NCBI GenBank assembly: GCA_964016985.1
Contig: OZ024830.1
Coordinates: forward strand, 77,682,763-77,746,762
DNA: 64,000 bases
Source: Anodontia alba
Lineage: Eukaryota > Mollusca > Bivalvia > Lucinida > Lucinidae
Reading direction: 5' to 3'
Position 1 is the stretch's first letter; every line of letters starts with the position of its first letter. This document shows, one piece after another, positions 52,075 to 61,766 of the stretch. Made by a program: the position numbers and the translations under genes. The notes under the pieces were generated by a model, which worked only from the letters and a program-made list of their open reading frames with translations, had not been told where the DNA came from and searched no databases.

Positions 52075-53103
52075 GTGGGAGGACGATTGGCCCATTTTGC
52101 GGAAAAATGGGAGGAAATAACAGACAACAAATGGGTCCTCTCTATCGTACGAAACGGATTCAGGATACCATTCATCAAAATTCCTCCTTTGTCATCTGTT
52201 CCGATCAGAATGAGTCAATCCTCCTCCCCGTTTCTCAGAGAAGAGATCGAAAATCTTCTCAACAAACGGGCAGTGGAAAGGGTACAGAATCCGGAAACTC
52301 CCGGCTTTTATTCCCGGATATTCCTTGTGCCAAAAAAGAACGGAAAGTTTCGTTTAATATTAGACCTGTCTTTATTAAACCGTTACATAGAGAAACAAGC
52401 ATTCAAAATGGAGACAGTCAAATCGGTAAGACAAGCGATGAGACTCAACGATTGGGCTGTCTCCATAGATTTAACAGATGCATATCTACATGTGCCGATA
52501 CATCGTCAATCCAGGAAGTATCTTCGTTTCGTACACGAAGATCAAGTATATCACTTTTCGGCCCTACCGTTCGGAATGTCCCTAAGTCCGTTAATTTTCT
52601 CGAAACTGATGGACGTTATTGCAGCTTTTCTACGCCAACGTGCCATATCAGTTTTTCCATACCTAGACGATTGGCTGATAAAAAATCTGATTCACAACCG
52701 TCTGATTACTCAGACAAAGATTTGCATTCAAACTATTCAAAGCCTAGGTTTTCTGCCAAATCTCAAGAAGTCAGACCTCTTTCCTGCTCAGAAATTCACC
52801 TTCATAGGTATGGAATTTCTGACGCAACAAAATTTAGTCAGGGTTCCAGCGGATCGTGTACAGAACCTAATTCTAACAATCAAGAAAATAATGTCAGCAA
52901 AACATGTATCGGCACGAACTTTCCTTTCTCTTTTGGGCAAACTCAGTGCTGCAGCAGACCTTGTTCTCCTGGGCAGACTGCACTTACGTCCTCTTCAGAT
53001 GTGCCTGCTGTCAGTCTGGAAACCTCATATTTTTCCTCTCGATCACCCGATCTCGATAAACGGCATGATTCGATCTCACTTACAATGGTGGATAAACCCC
53101 ATT
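52075..53103 (+). CDS. pol: DIRS reverse transcriptase domain
   Basis: Begins near VGGRLAHFAEKWEEIT (a GTG codon); the frame is also open upstream across the end of gag, so expression may involve a frameshift or an internal start. First ATG in frame is at 52210. RT motifs in order: FYSRIFLVPKKNGKFRLILD, SIDLTDAYLHVPIH, YHFSALPFGMSLSP and FPYLDDWL, the YxDD polymerase centre. It makes the cDNA for the element. A TGA at 53104-53106 separates it from RNase H in the same frame. Confidence 0.93.
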
Positions 53104-54059
53104 TGATTCGAGACAGGGACTTCAATCCATCCTCCAGACCCCAAATTCTTCCTTTATACGGATGCCAGTCATTACGGATGGGGAGCTCATTTAGAGCCGA
53201 CAACACTGTCCTTTCATGGTCGCTGGACAGAAAACCAATCCCAGCTCCATATCAATATGTTAGAAATGATGGCCATACGATTAGCACTGAAACAAGCCAA
53301 AACATTTATTCATCATTCTTGCATCATGATATCCACAGACAACACAACGGTGGTCTCATATATCAACAAACAGGGTGGCACTCATTCCCCCAATCTTTGC
53401 GTAGAAGTTTGGAAAATACTCAATTGGTGCCTGGAACAAGACATAGTTATCAGAGTACGTCACATCCCAGGCAAATTCAACATTCTTGCAGACCGCCTCT
53501 CAAGACTAGACAAACCTATCAAGACAGAATGGTCTCTGGATCAAACAGTTGCGAATTCAGTATTCCAGATGCTCAACTTCCCAAATGTGGATCTGTTTGC
53601 GACAAGATTCAACCACAGACTCCCATTATATGTCTCTCCAGTACAAGACTACAAAGCACTAGCGATAGATGCCCTGTCCATGGACTGGAATCATCTTCAT
53701 GCATATGCTTTTCATCCTTTTATTCTGATACCTGCTGTTCTAGAGAAAATCCGACAACATCAGTGCAGAATAGTTCTCATAGCTCTGTTCTGGCCACAGC
53801 AACAGTGGTTCTCAGAACTTCTTCTTCTATTAGTGTCAGGTCCGATTCGTCTGCCACTAATTCCAAGACTACTGACTCAATCCAAAGGAAGATTTGTAAA
53901 TCAAAACCTCCCAATTCTCGACCTTCACGCTTGGGAGTTATCAAACAATCAATCAGAGATAAGAAATTTTCACAAAACGTTGCAGATTTTGTCTCCAGAT
54001 CAAGAAGAGCATCTACACAAAAAGTCTACGATGCAAAATGGACCATCTTCTCTAATTGA
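52107..54059 (+). other. 650-codon open frame overlapping the DIRS RT/RNase H
   Basis: It lies in the frame that continues into the recombinase. Most of the translation is serine-rich with no recognisable domain, probably a by-product of pol codon use. Its last ~40 codons (NVADFVSRSRRASTQKVYD, AKWTIFS) look like the start of the recombinase N-terminal binding domain. The frame ends at a TGA at 54057-54059. Confidence 0.75.
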
Positions 54060-54108
54060 TGTCATACAAAAAAGGTTAATCCGATCTCGGCCCCTATTAC
54101 AGTTATAG
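53107..54108 (+). CDS. pol: DIRS RNase H and methyltransferase-like domains
   Basis: The same frame as the RT, continuing right after the TGA. RNase H motifs are FLYTDASHYGWGAHL near 53150, LEMMAIRLAL, STDNTTVVSYIN and RHIPGKFNILADRLSR. Next comes NVDLFATRFNHRLPLYVSP and ALFWPQQQWFSELL, the region related to Dam-type DNA methyltransferases carried by DIRS elements. The first ATG after the stop is within MLEMMAIRL (53257), which would miss the first RNase H Asp. Without readthrough this part is probably not made. Confidence 0.88.
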   Translation, partial: FETGTSIHPPDPKFFLYTDASHYGWGAHLEPTTLSFHGRWTENQSQLHINMLEMMAIRLALKQAKTFIHHSCIMISTDNTTVVSYINKQGGTHSPNLCVEVWKILNWCLEQDIVIRVRHIPGKFNILADRLSRLDKPIKTEWSLDQTVANSVFQMLNFPNVDLFATRFNHRLPLYVSPVQDYKALAIDALSMDWNHLHAYAFHPFILIPAVLEKIRQHQCRIVLIALFWPQQQWFSELLLLLVSGPIRLPLIPRLLTQSKGRFVNQNLPILDLHAWELSNNQSEIRNFHKTLQILSPDQEEHLHKKSTMQNGPSSLIDVIQKRLIRSRPLLQL

Positions 54109-55019
54109 CCGATTTCTTAATCTTTCTTTTTTCGGAAAAGAAATGTCAGATTAGTACTATTAAAGGTTATAGATCTATGATTTCTAACACTTTAAAATTC
54201 AAAACTGGTAATAGAATCGGATCTAATCCAGTTTTATCTGAACTTATCAGATCCTTTGAACTTCAACGACCAGTACAAAGATCTCTTACACCTAAATGGG
54301 ACTTATCATGGGTTTTAGTATGTCTACTAAAACCACCTTTTGAACCTCTTGATAAGGCTTCTAAATTTCACGTTACTTTTAAGACAGCCTTTCTCTTAGC
54401 TCTTGCCACTGCTAAAAGGTGTAGTGAAATACATGCTCTAGCTATGGATTCACAACATTTAAGATTTAATCAATCTGATGGTTCAGTTTCCTTGATTCTT
54501 AAATCTGGTTTTTTAGCAAAAAACCAGCTTCCTTCTGTTAAACCAGATCCTATTGTTGTTCCTAGTCTTGCTCGAATATGTAAATGGGAACATACTGACA
54601 GACTTCTTTGCCCCGTTAGGGCTCTGAAATTCTATCTCAAAATGACTAGCTCTTATCGCCAAAATAGAACTAGACTTTTTCTTCCTATTAAAGGCAATAA
54701 GGATATTTCTAAAGATACTATCTCGAGATGGATATCTTACACTGTTAAACTTGCCTATAGGAAACTCACTAAACGAGATATCTCTTTCCTTAAAATCAAA
54801 GCTCATGAAGTTAGAGCTCTTTCCTCTTCTTGGGCTTTCTTCGACAAAGTTCCTCTCAATGATATACTTCAAGCAGCGGTTTGGAATAGTTCATCAACTT
54901 TTGCCAAATTCTATCTCAGAGACATGTCTCAACAAGCACAGAATCTCCAAAGTTTGGGCCCCATTGTAGTGGCCCAAAAAGTGGTGGGGGGCCAACAGCA
55001 ATCAGCTATGGATGTGTAG
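54060..55019 (+). CDS. DIRS tyrosine recombinase, N-terminus separated by a TGA
   Basis: It catalyses integration of the circular cDNA. The frame is open from just after the TGA at 54057; the first ATG is at 54177. Catalytic signature in the 280-residue part: Arg81 in ATAKRCSEIHAL, His210 and Arg213 in KAHEVRALS, Trp236 in AAVWNSS, and Tyr246 in FAKFYLRD as nucleophile. The core-binding domain starts upstream of the TGA, in the frame described at 52107. As it stands the protein lacks about 80 N-terminal residues and may not bind DNA normally. Confidence 0.92.
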   Translation, partial: CHTKKVNPISAPITVIADFLIFLFSEKKCQISTIKGYRSMISNTLKFKTGNRIGSNPVLSELIRSFELQRPVQRSLTPKWDLSWVLVCLLKPPFEPLDKASKFHVTFKTAFLLALATAKRCSEIHALAMDSQHLRFNQSDGSVSLILKSGFLAKNQLPSVKPDPIVVPSLARICKWEHTDRLLCPVRALKFYLKMTSSYRQNRTRLFLPIKGNKDISKDTISRWISYTVKLAYRKLTKRDISFLKIKAHEVRALSSSWAFFDKVPLNDILQAAVWNSSSTFAKFYLRDMSQQAQNLQSLGPIVVAQKVVGGQQQSAMDV

Positions 55020-55260
55020 ACAACGTCAACAGCCCCCCTAGACCTGATGCTATACTAGAGAGGTACTAATTATATCTTTATTATATATATATGTTAACCC
55101 TGGATTACTTTATCCTTGGTTAAAGGATCTTATTATTGCCTTAAGCACTAATTATGTCCTCATTATATATATATAAAAAATAAATCCTTTTATTAAGCCT
55201 TAATTCAGAAGTTGGGACTAACTTATTAGGAGAAATCCTCCCTCCTGTTCTACGAATTCT

Positions 55261-55353
55261 AGCACATTATCTATAGGTTAATGTATTACGAAGTTAAAAT
55301 GAAGTTTTTTAAAAGTAAAACATATTTTAACGAGTAATACTTAACCTATAGAT
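55261..55353 (+). repeat. DIRS internal complementary region
   Basis: 55261-55299 is the exact complement of the left outer end (49423-49461). 55300-55353 is the complement of the right outer end (55566-55619). The two halves sit back to back, as if copied from a joined-end circle, the arrangement described for DIRS-1 of Dictyostelium. It serves as the template that completes both ends during replication. Confidence 0.95.
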
Positions 55354-55418
55354 TAGTATTTATCGTCCCACCTCCCTTCCCTCGCTCCTTTCTCCTAATT
55401 GTGTATTGTTTTACACAT

Positions 55419-55622
55419 AAAAGAAACTGACACGTGATCATTTGAGCGGGAGGAACTACGTCATACAGGTAACTGTTAAAGGGACCTTCTGAATTAAGAC
55501 TTTATAACGACTGAAAGGTCGTTTTTTCTGTGGAGGGGGTGAATAACAGAATAGAATAGCACATTATCTATAGGTTAAGTATTACTCGTTAAAATATGTT
55601 TTACTTTTAAAAAACTTCATTT
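55419..55622 (+). repeat. DIRS right inverted terminal repeat
   Basis: 55419-55578 is the exact complement of the left terminus. It carries an outer extension of ~35 nt (TCGTTAAAATATGTTTTACT to AAACTTCATTT) that the left end lacks. The precise last base is ambiguous because the flank continues with T's. Confidence 0.94.
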
Positions 55623-55732
55623 TTCCAGTAATTTAAAAAAACCGAAGCACACAGTGTGGTAATTTGGCCGAATATGACATGGTTTTATTTCAAGAGTAAT
55701 AAAAGGATAATTTGTCATTGACACATGATGTG

Positions 55733-55975
55733 TGATGCACGAAAAAGGGCCCTTATGTAATTTACAGTCAACGCAGGCCCTGATCAGCCTGTGAATTCAC
55801 GCATGCTGATCAGGGCCTTCCTTTTCCACTTACAGAATCAGTGGACACTGTAGTATATGGCGGCAAACAGAGAATGCTCAGATCAGACTGCACAGATGCC
55901 CACATTCATCTGGACCTTCACTGTTTGCATTATGGCATAAGATTCTTTTTCCCATGTTGTGCATCAAATGTTTTA
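55733..55975. repeat. MITE-I copy
   Basis: GATGCACGAAAAAGGGCCCT at the left and TTTTTCCCATGTTGTGCATC at the right. Inside are CAGGCCCTGATCAGCCTGTG and AGATCAGACTGCACAGATG. Confidence 0.85.
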
Positions 55976-56071
55976 AGCTGCCCAGTGAGAGCCACATTCA
56001 CAGACCATAGCCTACCAATGGACACTTTTATCTAGTTTTAGTACTTTATCTTGACTTTTCAACGATAAACA

Positions 56072-56363
56072 GGGGATGGTTGGGTGTGGTGAAAGTGTCG
56101 TGTATCAACATCACCGGGGCATCCAACTGATTTTAACTTACAGTTGGGCAAGTCCTGCTATCCTTATGGTAGGTAAGGGTAGAGGGGGTATGTTTCTATT
56201 TCTTCTGTTTCTTCACTTTAATTCCTGTTCCTCTTTCTTCCCTGTCCCTCACTTTCATCTCCTCTACTATCTTTTCTATCTCTTTTCTCCCTTTCTCTGA
56301 GAGACGACACAAAATGACCCACAAGGGTTTATGTGTCATTAAACCCAAACACAATCAATCAAC
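56072..56363 (+). mobile_element. SINE-4 copy
   Basis: GGGGATGGTTGGGTGTGGTG start, CT-rich middle and TTAAACCCAAACACAATCAA end. Flanking CAACGATAAACA at 56060 and 56361 is the target duplication. Confidence 0.9.
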
Positions 56364-56482
56364 GATAAACAATGTTTTGGTCGATTTTCTTCACATCCTT
56401 TTGTCAAGAGACTGAAGTCAGACCATATCAGCATTTTCTAGATATATATATTATATATTAAATATTATATTATTCCATTGTA

Positions 56483-57007
56483 GTCAGGAAAGCCCTAAAA
56501 GGGAAATATGCAAACAGTGCAAACTCAGATCAGACACAGCAGAATGTGGCATCTGATCAGGGTCTCCACTGTGTGCAAATAGTTTAGCCATTTTTCTGGG
56601 GGTGGTCGGGTGGTGCGAAGGTGCTGTGTATCTTACATCACTGGGGCGTCCAACTGATATTGGCTTACAGTTGGGCAAGGCCTGCTATCCTTGTAGTGGG
56701 TAAGGGTAGAGGGGGAATGTTTTTATTTCTTCTGTTTCTTCACTTTCATTCCTGTTCCTCTTTCTTCCCTGTCCCTCTCTTTCATCTCCTCTACTCTCTC
56801 TTCTATCTCTTTTCTCCCTTTCTCTGGGAGACGACACAAAATGACCCTCAAGGGTTGACGTGTCGTTAAACCCCAACACAATCAATCAATCAATCAATTA
56901 GCCATTTTTCTCCAGGAATATGTAAATCTTATAGCCAGATGTACCTAAAATTGAAATTGGAAATTCTAATACATAGTGTGGGAGAGTCTGTTCAGTATAC
57001 AATGGGT
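56483..57007. repeat. MITE-F' split by SINE-4
   Basis: The left part has AACAGTGCAAACTCAGATCA / TGATCAGGGTCTCCACTGTG and the right part ATAGTGTGGGAGAGTCTGTT and ATGGGTTA. SINE-4 lies between. Confidence 0.85.
56598..56898 (+). mobile_element. SINE-4 with exact 13-bp target duplication
   Basis: GGGGGTGGTCGGGTGGTGCG to (TCAA)n. TAGCCATTTTTCT lies on both sides (56585-56597 and 56899-56911). It is nearly identical to the copy at 57994, so both are young. Confidence 0.95.
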
Positions 57008-57069
57008 TATAATATTGTTAGCAGTGTATCTCTGATAGATACTGATTAAGTTTGGTGTATGTTTTCCAG

Positions 57070-57153
57070 GTTGAATGTACTGTCCAGTGGTTAAACGAAG
57101 CTGTGATATTATTTACCCTAGCTATTCAACAGTGCCAGCAACTGCTAGATAAG
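57070..57153 (+). CDS. rogdi: rogdi coding exon
   Basis: Twenty-eight codons, phase 0 at both ends, between GTTTTCCAG and GTATAA. It reads VECTVQWLNEAV then LFTLAIQQCQQLLDK, matching human [28 protein letters not shown] almost residue for residue. This is the amphipathic C-terminal helix of the family. Confidence 0.97.
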
Positions 57154-57164
57154 GTATAATATTT

Positions 57165-57325
57165 GAGGGGACCAGACACACTTGGTAGATTTTCCACCAT
57201 TTTTTATCAAGGGAGACAACTTGTGACTTCTGTTTGCTTTCCTGCTTATCAAGCTTCTGCTGAAAAGTGGGCTTCTCTAAAAGGAAAACCATTTCTCTGA
57301 GGGCCTCCACATTTTGTTTGGTCAT
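57165..57325. repeat. MITE-G copy just after a rogdi exon
   Basis: CACACTTGGTAGATTTTCCA, GGGAGACAACTTGTGACTTC and CTTCTGCTGAAAAGTGGGCT. 57340-57420 adds a MITE-H/I-type arm (CAGGCTGATCTAGGTCTTCA). Confidence 0.65.
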
Positions 57326-57493
57326 ATTTTTGGATCAGTTCTGCACAAATAGCAGAAGGGTCTAATCAGAATGTGCAAATGGGCAGGCTGATCTAGGTCT
57401 TCAGTCTCTGCAAAGCACTTTTCTCATGGCCTAAATTCTTCTTAATATGCAAATTATTTCTACAGTAACATGAGGTGGGGGCTTATTTTTATG

Positions 57494-58393
57494 GCAAGCC
57501 GTTTTACTATTTATTAAGCAAAATAATATCTTATATATAATATCAGATATCTTATATAGGATATAAGATATCTGATATAGGATATAAGATATCTGATATA
57601 CTAATTTAGATATCTTATATCCTATATTAGATATCTTATATCCTATATATGATTTAATATATGAGATATCTTATTTAATTCCACATATAAGATATCTAAT
57701 TTACCATATAAGATACCTTATTTGTTAAATAAGATATCTTATTTATTAATATAGATATCTAATATACTAAATAAGATATCTGATATACTAAATGAGATAT
57801 CTTATTTGATTGAATAAATGAGATATCTTCTTTAGTAAATAAGATATCTTATTTCCTATATGAGTTATCTTATATAGCATATCAGATATCTTAAATAGCA
57901 TATTAGATACCTTATATAACAATTTAGGTATCTTATACAGCATATTAGATATCTTAATTGACATATAAGATATCTATTTTATATAAGATATCTGGGGGGT
58001 GGTCGGGTGGTGCGAAGGTGCTATGTATCTTACATCACTGGGGCGTCCAACTGATATTGGCTTACAGTTGGGCAAGGCCTGCTATCCTTGTAGTGGGTAA
58101 GGGTAGAGGGGGAATGTTTTTATTTCTTCTGTTTCTTCACTTTCATTCCTGTTCCTCTTTCTTCCCTGTCCCTCTCTTTCATCTCCTCTATTCTCTCTCT
58201 TCTATCTCTTTTCTCCCTTTCTCTGGGAGACGACACAAAATGACCCTCAAGGGTTGACGTGTCGTTAAACCCCAACACAATCAATAAAAGATATCTGATA
58301 TAATATATCAGATATCTTATATATTATATAAGATATCTAATATATTAAATCAGATATCTGATTTATAGAATAAATAATAAAACGGCTTGCTTG
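57494..58393. repeat. AGATATCT-rich palindromic block with inverted ends, SINE-4 inside
   Basis: GCAAGCCGTTTTACTATTTATT at the left and AATAAATAATAAAACGGCTTGC at the right are inverted. Between them are dozens of variants of AGATATCTTATATA, each nearly its own complement, with an irregular 14-20 bp period. SINE-4 interrupts it. A second block of the same units lies at 60425-60660. Confidence 0.85.
57994..58285 (+). mobile_element. SINE-4 copy in the AGATATCT block
   Basis: GGGGGTGGTCGGGTGGTGCG to CCCCAACACAATCAAT. AAGATATCT occurs on both sides, consistent with a target duplication but not decisive in this repeat. Confidence 0.92.
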
Positions 58394-58397
58394 CAAG

Positions 58398-60400
58398 CCG
58401 TTTTTATCGCACCTGCTTGTAGCAGGGTGCGATATAGGCGTCCGATTTTCCGTCCGTCCGTCCGTCAGTCCGTCCGTCTGTCAACATTTATGTCGACGTT
58501 CGACATTTATGTCAAAGTTAGTATTCTAATCAACTACAAGACTAAACAACCATCAAACCTTGCATGAAACATCTCCCTGACCTCCTGACTTTGCGACAGA
58601 GGCGTCTGCTTTTCCGCATGTCTGTCCATTCGTCCGTCCGTCTGTCAACATTTATGTCGAAGTTCGACATTTATGTCAAAGTTAGTATTTTAATCAACTA
58701 CAAGACTAAACAACCATCAAACCTTGCATGAAACATCTCCCTGACCTCCTGACTTTGCGACATAGGTGCCCACTATTCCATTCGTCTGTCTCTTCGTCCG
58801 TCCGTCTGTCCGTCTGTTAACAGTTCTGTTATGTCGAAGTTCGACATTTATGTCAAAGTTAGTATTCTAATCAACTACAAAACTAAACAACCATCAAACC
58901 TTGTATGAAACATCTCCCTGACCTCCCGACTTTGCGACATAGGTGCCCGCTTTTCCATTCGTCTGTCCGTTCATCCGTCTGTCTGTCTGTTAACAGTTCT
59001 GTTATGTCAAAGTTCGACATTTACGTCAAAGTTAGTATTCTGATCAACTACAATTCTACAACAACCATCATACCTTGCATGACACATCTCCCTGACCTCC
59101 TGACTTGGCAGGTATGTTGACCCAGTGACCTTGACCTATATTTTGCGCTCCATTGACTTTGACACAATTTACGTTGACGTTCCAGATCTTCTCAACTATA
59201 AGGCGTACAACTACCAAACCTTGCATAGTGCTTCTCCTAGATGTACAGACTTGGCAGGTACCTTGACCCGGTGACCTTGACCTATATTTTGCACTCCAGT
59301 GACTTTGACATATTTTGCGTCGACGTTCGATATCTCCTCAACTATAAGGCCTACAACCATCAAACCTTGCAAAGTGCTTCTTCTCAATGTACTGACTTGG
59401 CAGATACCTTGACCTGGTGACCTTGACCTATATTTTGGCTGCAGTGACTTTGACATAATTTACGTCAATGTTCCAGATCTCCACAAGTGTAAGACCTCTA
59501 GCCACCAAACCTTGCATAGTGCTTCTCCAAGATGTACTGACTCGGCAGGTATCTTGACTCAGTGACCTTGACCTATATTTTGCGCTCCAGTGCCTTTTAC
59601 ACATTTTACGTCAACATTCAATATCTCCTCAACTGTAAGGCCTACGACCATCAAACCTTGCATAGTGCTTCTCCTCAATATACGGACTCTGCAGGTACCT
59701 TCACTGGGTGACCTTGACCTATATTTCGTGCTCCATTGACTTTTACTCCGTTTACGTCACCCTTCCATATGTCGTCAACTGTAAGACCTTCAACCACCAA
59801 ACCTTATATAGCACTTCTTCTCTATGCACTGACTCTGCAGGTACCTTGACCTGGTGACCTTGACCTATATTGTGCACTCCAGTGACTTTGACACATTTTA
59901 TGTTGATGTTCGGTATCTCCTCAAATATAAGACCTACAACCACTAAACCTTGCATAGTGCTTCACCTCATTGCACTGGCTTGGCAGGTACCTTGACTCGG
60001 TGACCTTGACCTATATTTGACATTTTACGTTGATGTTTGATAACTCCTCAACTATAAGACCTTGCATTGTGCTTCTCCTTGATGTACTGAATTAGCAGGT
60101 ACCTTGACCCATGACCTTGACCTATATTTCATACTTCAGTGACTTTTACACATTTTACGTCAACGTTCCATTATCATTGGGCTGTATGATACGAAAAGTC
60201 AGTGCTGAAGATATAGCCATTAGAGGGAATGGGACTGGCCTGGAATATATGTGCCCCACTAGGCACTTTGTCTACATTTTTTCAACCCAGTTTCCCAAGT
60301 AAGCACTGCTAAGAATGAAATAAACCTATTTAATAACCACGTTCTGATTGTGGCTCCTTTGACTTTTGCCCCAGCAGGTGCGATGACGCCTTCCGCGGAA
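58398..60400 (+). mobile_element. pearl/Helentron-like element with two monomer types
   Basis: The hairpin ATCGCACCTGCTTGTAGCAGGGTGCGAT (58406-58433) is followed by a (CCGT)n tract. Three to four monomers of ~170 bp come first (ATGTCGAAGTTCGACATTTA, CATGAAACATCTCCCTGACC, each with its own CGTCCGT tract). Then about eight of ~145 bp (GGTGACCTTGACCTATATTT, TCTCCTCAACTATAAG, CAAACCTTGCATAGTGCTTC). The cap has ATATGTGCCCCACTAGGCAC and CCAGCAGGTGCGATGACGCC, echoing the hairpin. Confidence 0.9.
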
Positions 60401-60424
60401 TTCTTGTACTATTTACTATGCATT

Positions 60425-60660
60425 ATATCAGATATCTTATATAGGATATAAGATATCTAATATAGGATATAAGATATCTGAATTAGTATATAAGATATCT
60501 TATATCCTGTATTATTATTTAATTCCACATATAAGTATCTTATTTACCATATAAGATATCTTATTTGTTAAATAAGATATCTAATATATTAATATAGATA
60601 TCTGATATACTAAATAAGATATCTGATATACTAAATGAGATATCTTATTGAATTGAATAA
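60425..60660. repeat. second AGATATCT block
   Basis: The same units as 57494-58393 (ATCAGATATCTTATATAGG, TAAATAAGATATC). The left flank TACTATTTACTATGC resembles the left end of the first block, but no right inverted end is present; it runs into the next satellite. Confidence 0.85.
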
Positions 60661-61655
60661 ATGAGAAACCACTAGACCGATTTCAATATGGCAGCAATGT
60701 TCCTTTGGTGACCCTCTACCAAGATTGTTCAAGTTGTAATGATTCATTGAAAAACATGGCCGCTAGGGGTGGGGCTTATTTTCCCTATATATCTACATAG
60801 AGAAATTTAAAAATCTTCTTGTCAGAAACCACCAGCAATTGAAACCAGCCATTTCAATAAAACTTGGCAGAAATGTTCCTTTAGTGAATCTCCACCAAGA
60901 TTGTTCAACGTCATGATTCGACGGAAAACATGGTTGCTAGGGGGCCGGGCTTATTTTTCCTATCAATCTATAGATAAAACTTTAAAAATCTTCTTGTCAG
61001 AGACCACTTGACCAATTTCAATATAGTACAGCAGAAATGTTCCTTTGGTGATCCTCTACCAAGATTATTCAAGCCATCATGATTCGTCCAATAACATGGC
61101 TGCCAAGGGGCGGGGCTTTTTTTAAAAAAATCTTCTTGTCAGAAACTGTTAGGCCCAGGGCTTCTAAACTTGGTATGTAGCTTTATCTAGTGGCCTTACA
61201 CCAAGATTGTTCAAATTTTAGCCCTGGGGTCAGAAATAGCCCCTACCCGGGGTCACTAGTTTTAAATAGACTTAATATATAGTGAAAGTCTTGAAAAATC
61301 TTCTTGTGGGAAACCATTAGGCCTAAGGCTGCCAAATTTGGTTTATCGAATAGACCTCTACCAAGGTTGTTCAGATGAGATCCCTGGGTCAAAAATGTAA
61401 GTGACAAATAAGTTTATCCTCTAAACCTAGTAGCCAGATATTGAAATAAGTTGGCAGAAATGTTTCTTGGATGACAGTCTATTAAAGCATAGAGAGTCCT
61501 ATGAAGAGAAGATGATAGTCTCTTAGAATATACTATATATCATATCATAATCGGATTTTTGACAATGTTACATTAAATTGTTGAAGTAACTGATGATGGT
61601 TGGAGACAATGACACTCAGGTGAGCGAATTAGGGCCCTCTGGACCCTCTTGTTTT
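60661..61655 (+). mobile_element. satellite-bearing element, ~180-bp monomers
   Basis: Five to six monomers with CTTCTTGTCAGAAACCACT, GCAGAAATGTTCCTTTGGTG and CTCTACCAAGATTGTTCAA. The cap CACTCAGGTGAGCGAATTAG then CTGGACCCTCTTGTTTTTT lies at 61610-61655. The monomer resembles that of 3549-5230 in layout (AAAATCTTCTTGTCAGAAAC...GGCCCAGGGC). Confidence 0.82.
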
Positions 61656-61766
61656 TTCTTAAGGAGGAGTCTGGTTTGGGTCATGCACTGTTAGCATAGG
61701 CCTTTTGTCAGAGCTTTGGAGTACAAAATTTTAGGACAATTACCATACTTCCCTTTTCTGTTTCAG

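Larger units (their letters stand above)
49423..55622 (+). mobile_element. DIRS-type retrotransposon, nearly complete, ~6.2 kb
   Basis: A tyrosine-recombinase retrotransposon inserted in a rogdi intron in the sense direction. It has inverted termini with 160 identical bases, gag, an RT/RNase H/methyltransferase-like frame, a tyrosine recombinase frame, and an internal complementary region before the right terminus. DIRS elements replicate through a circular intermediate and integrate by recombinase instead of an integrase, so no ordinary target duplication is expected; none was seen. Coding breaks are limited to a TGA at 53104 and a TGA at 54057. Together with identical termini, this indicates a young insertion. 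Confidence 0.96.

Noticed and set aside
54513..54872. 119-codon minus-strand frame in the DIRS recombinase
   Set aside because: Antisense shadow of a well-supported coding region.
49423..55622. LTR (Ty3/Ty1-like) retrotransposon
   Set aside because: No integrase or protease motif; termini are inverted, and a tyrosine recombinase plus internal complementary region are present.
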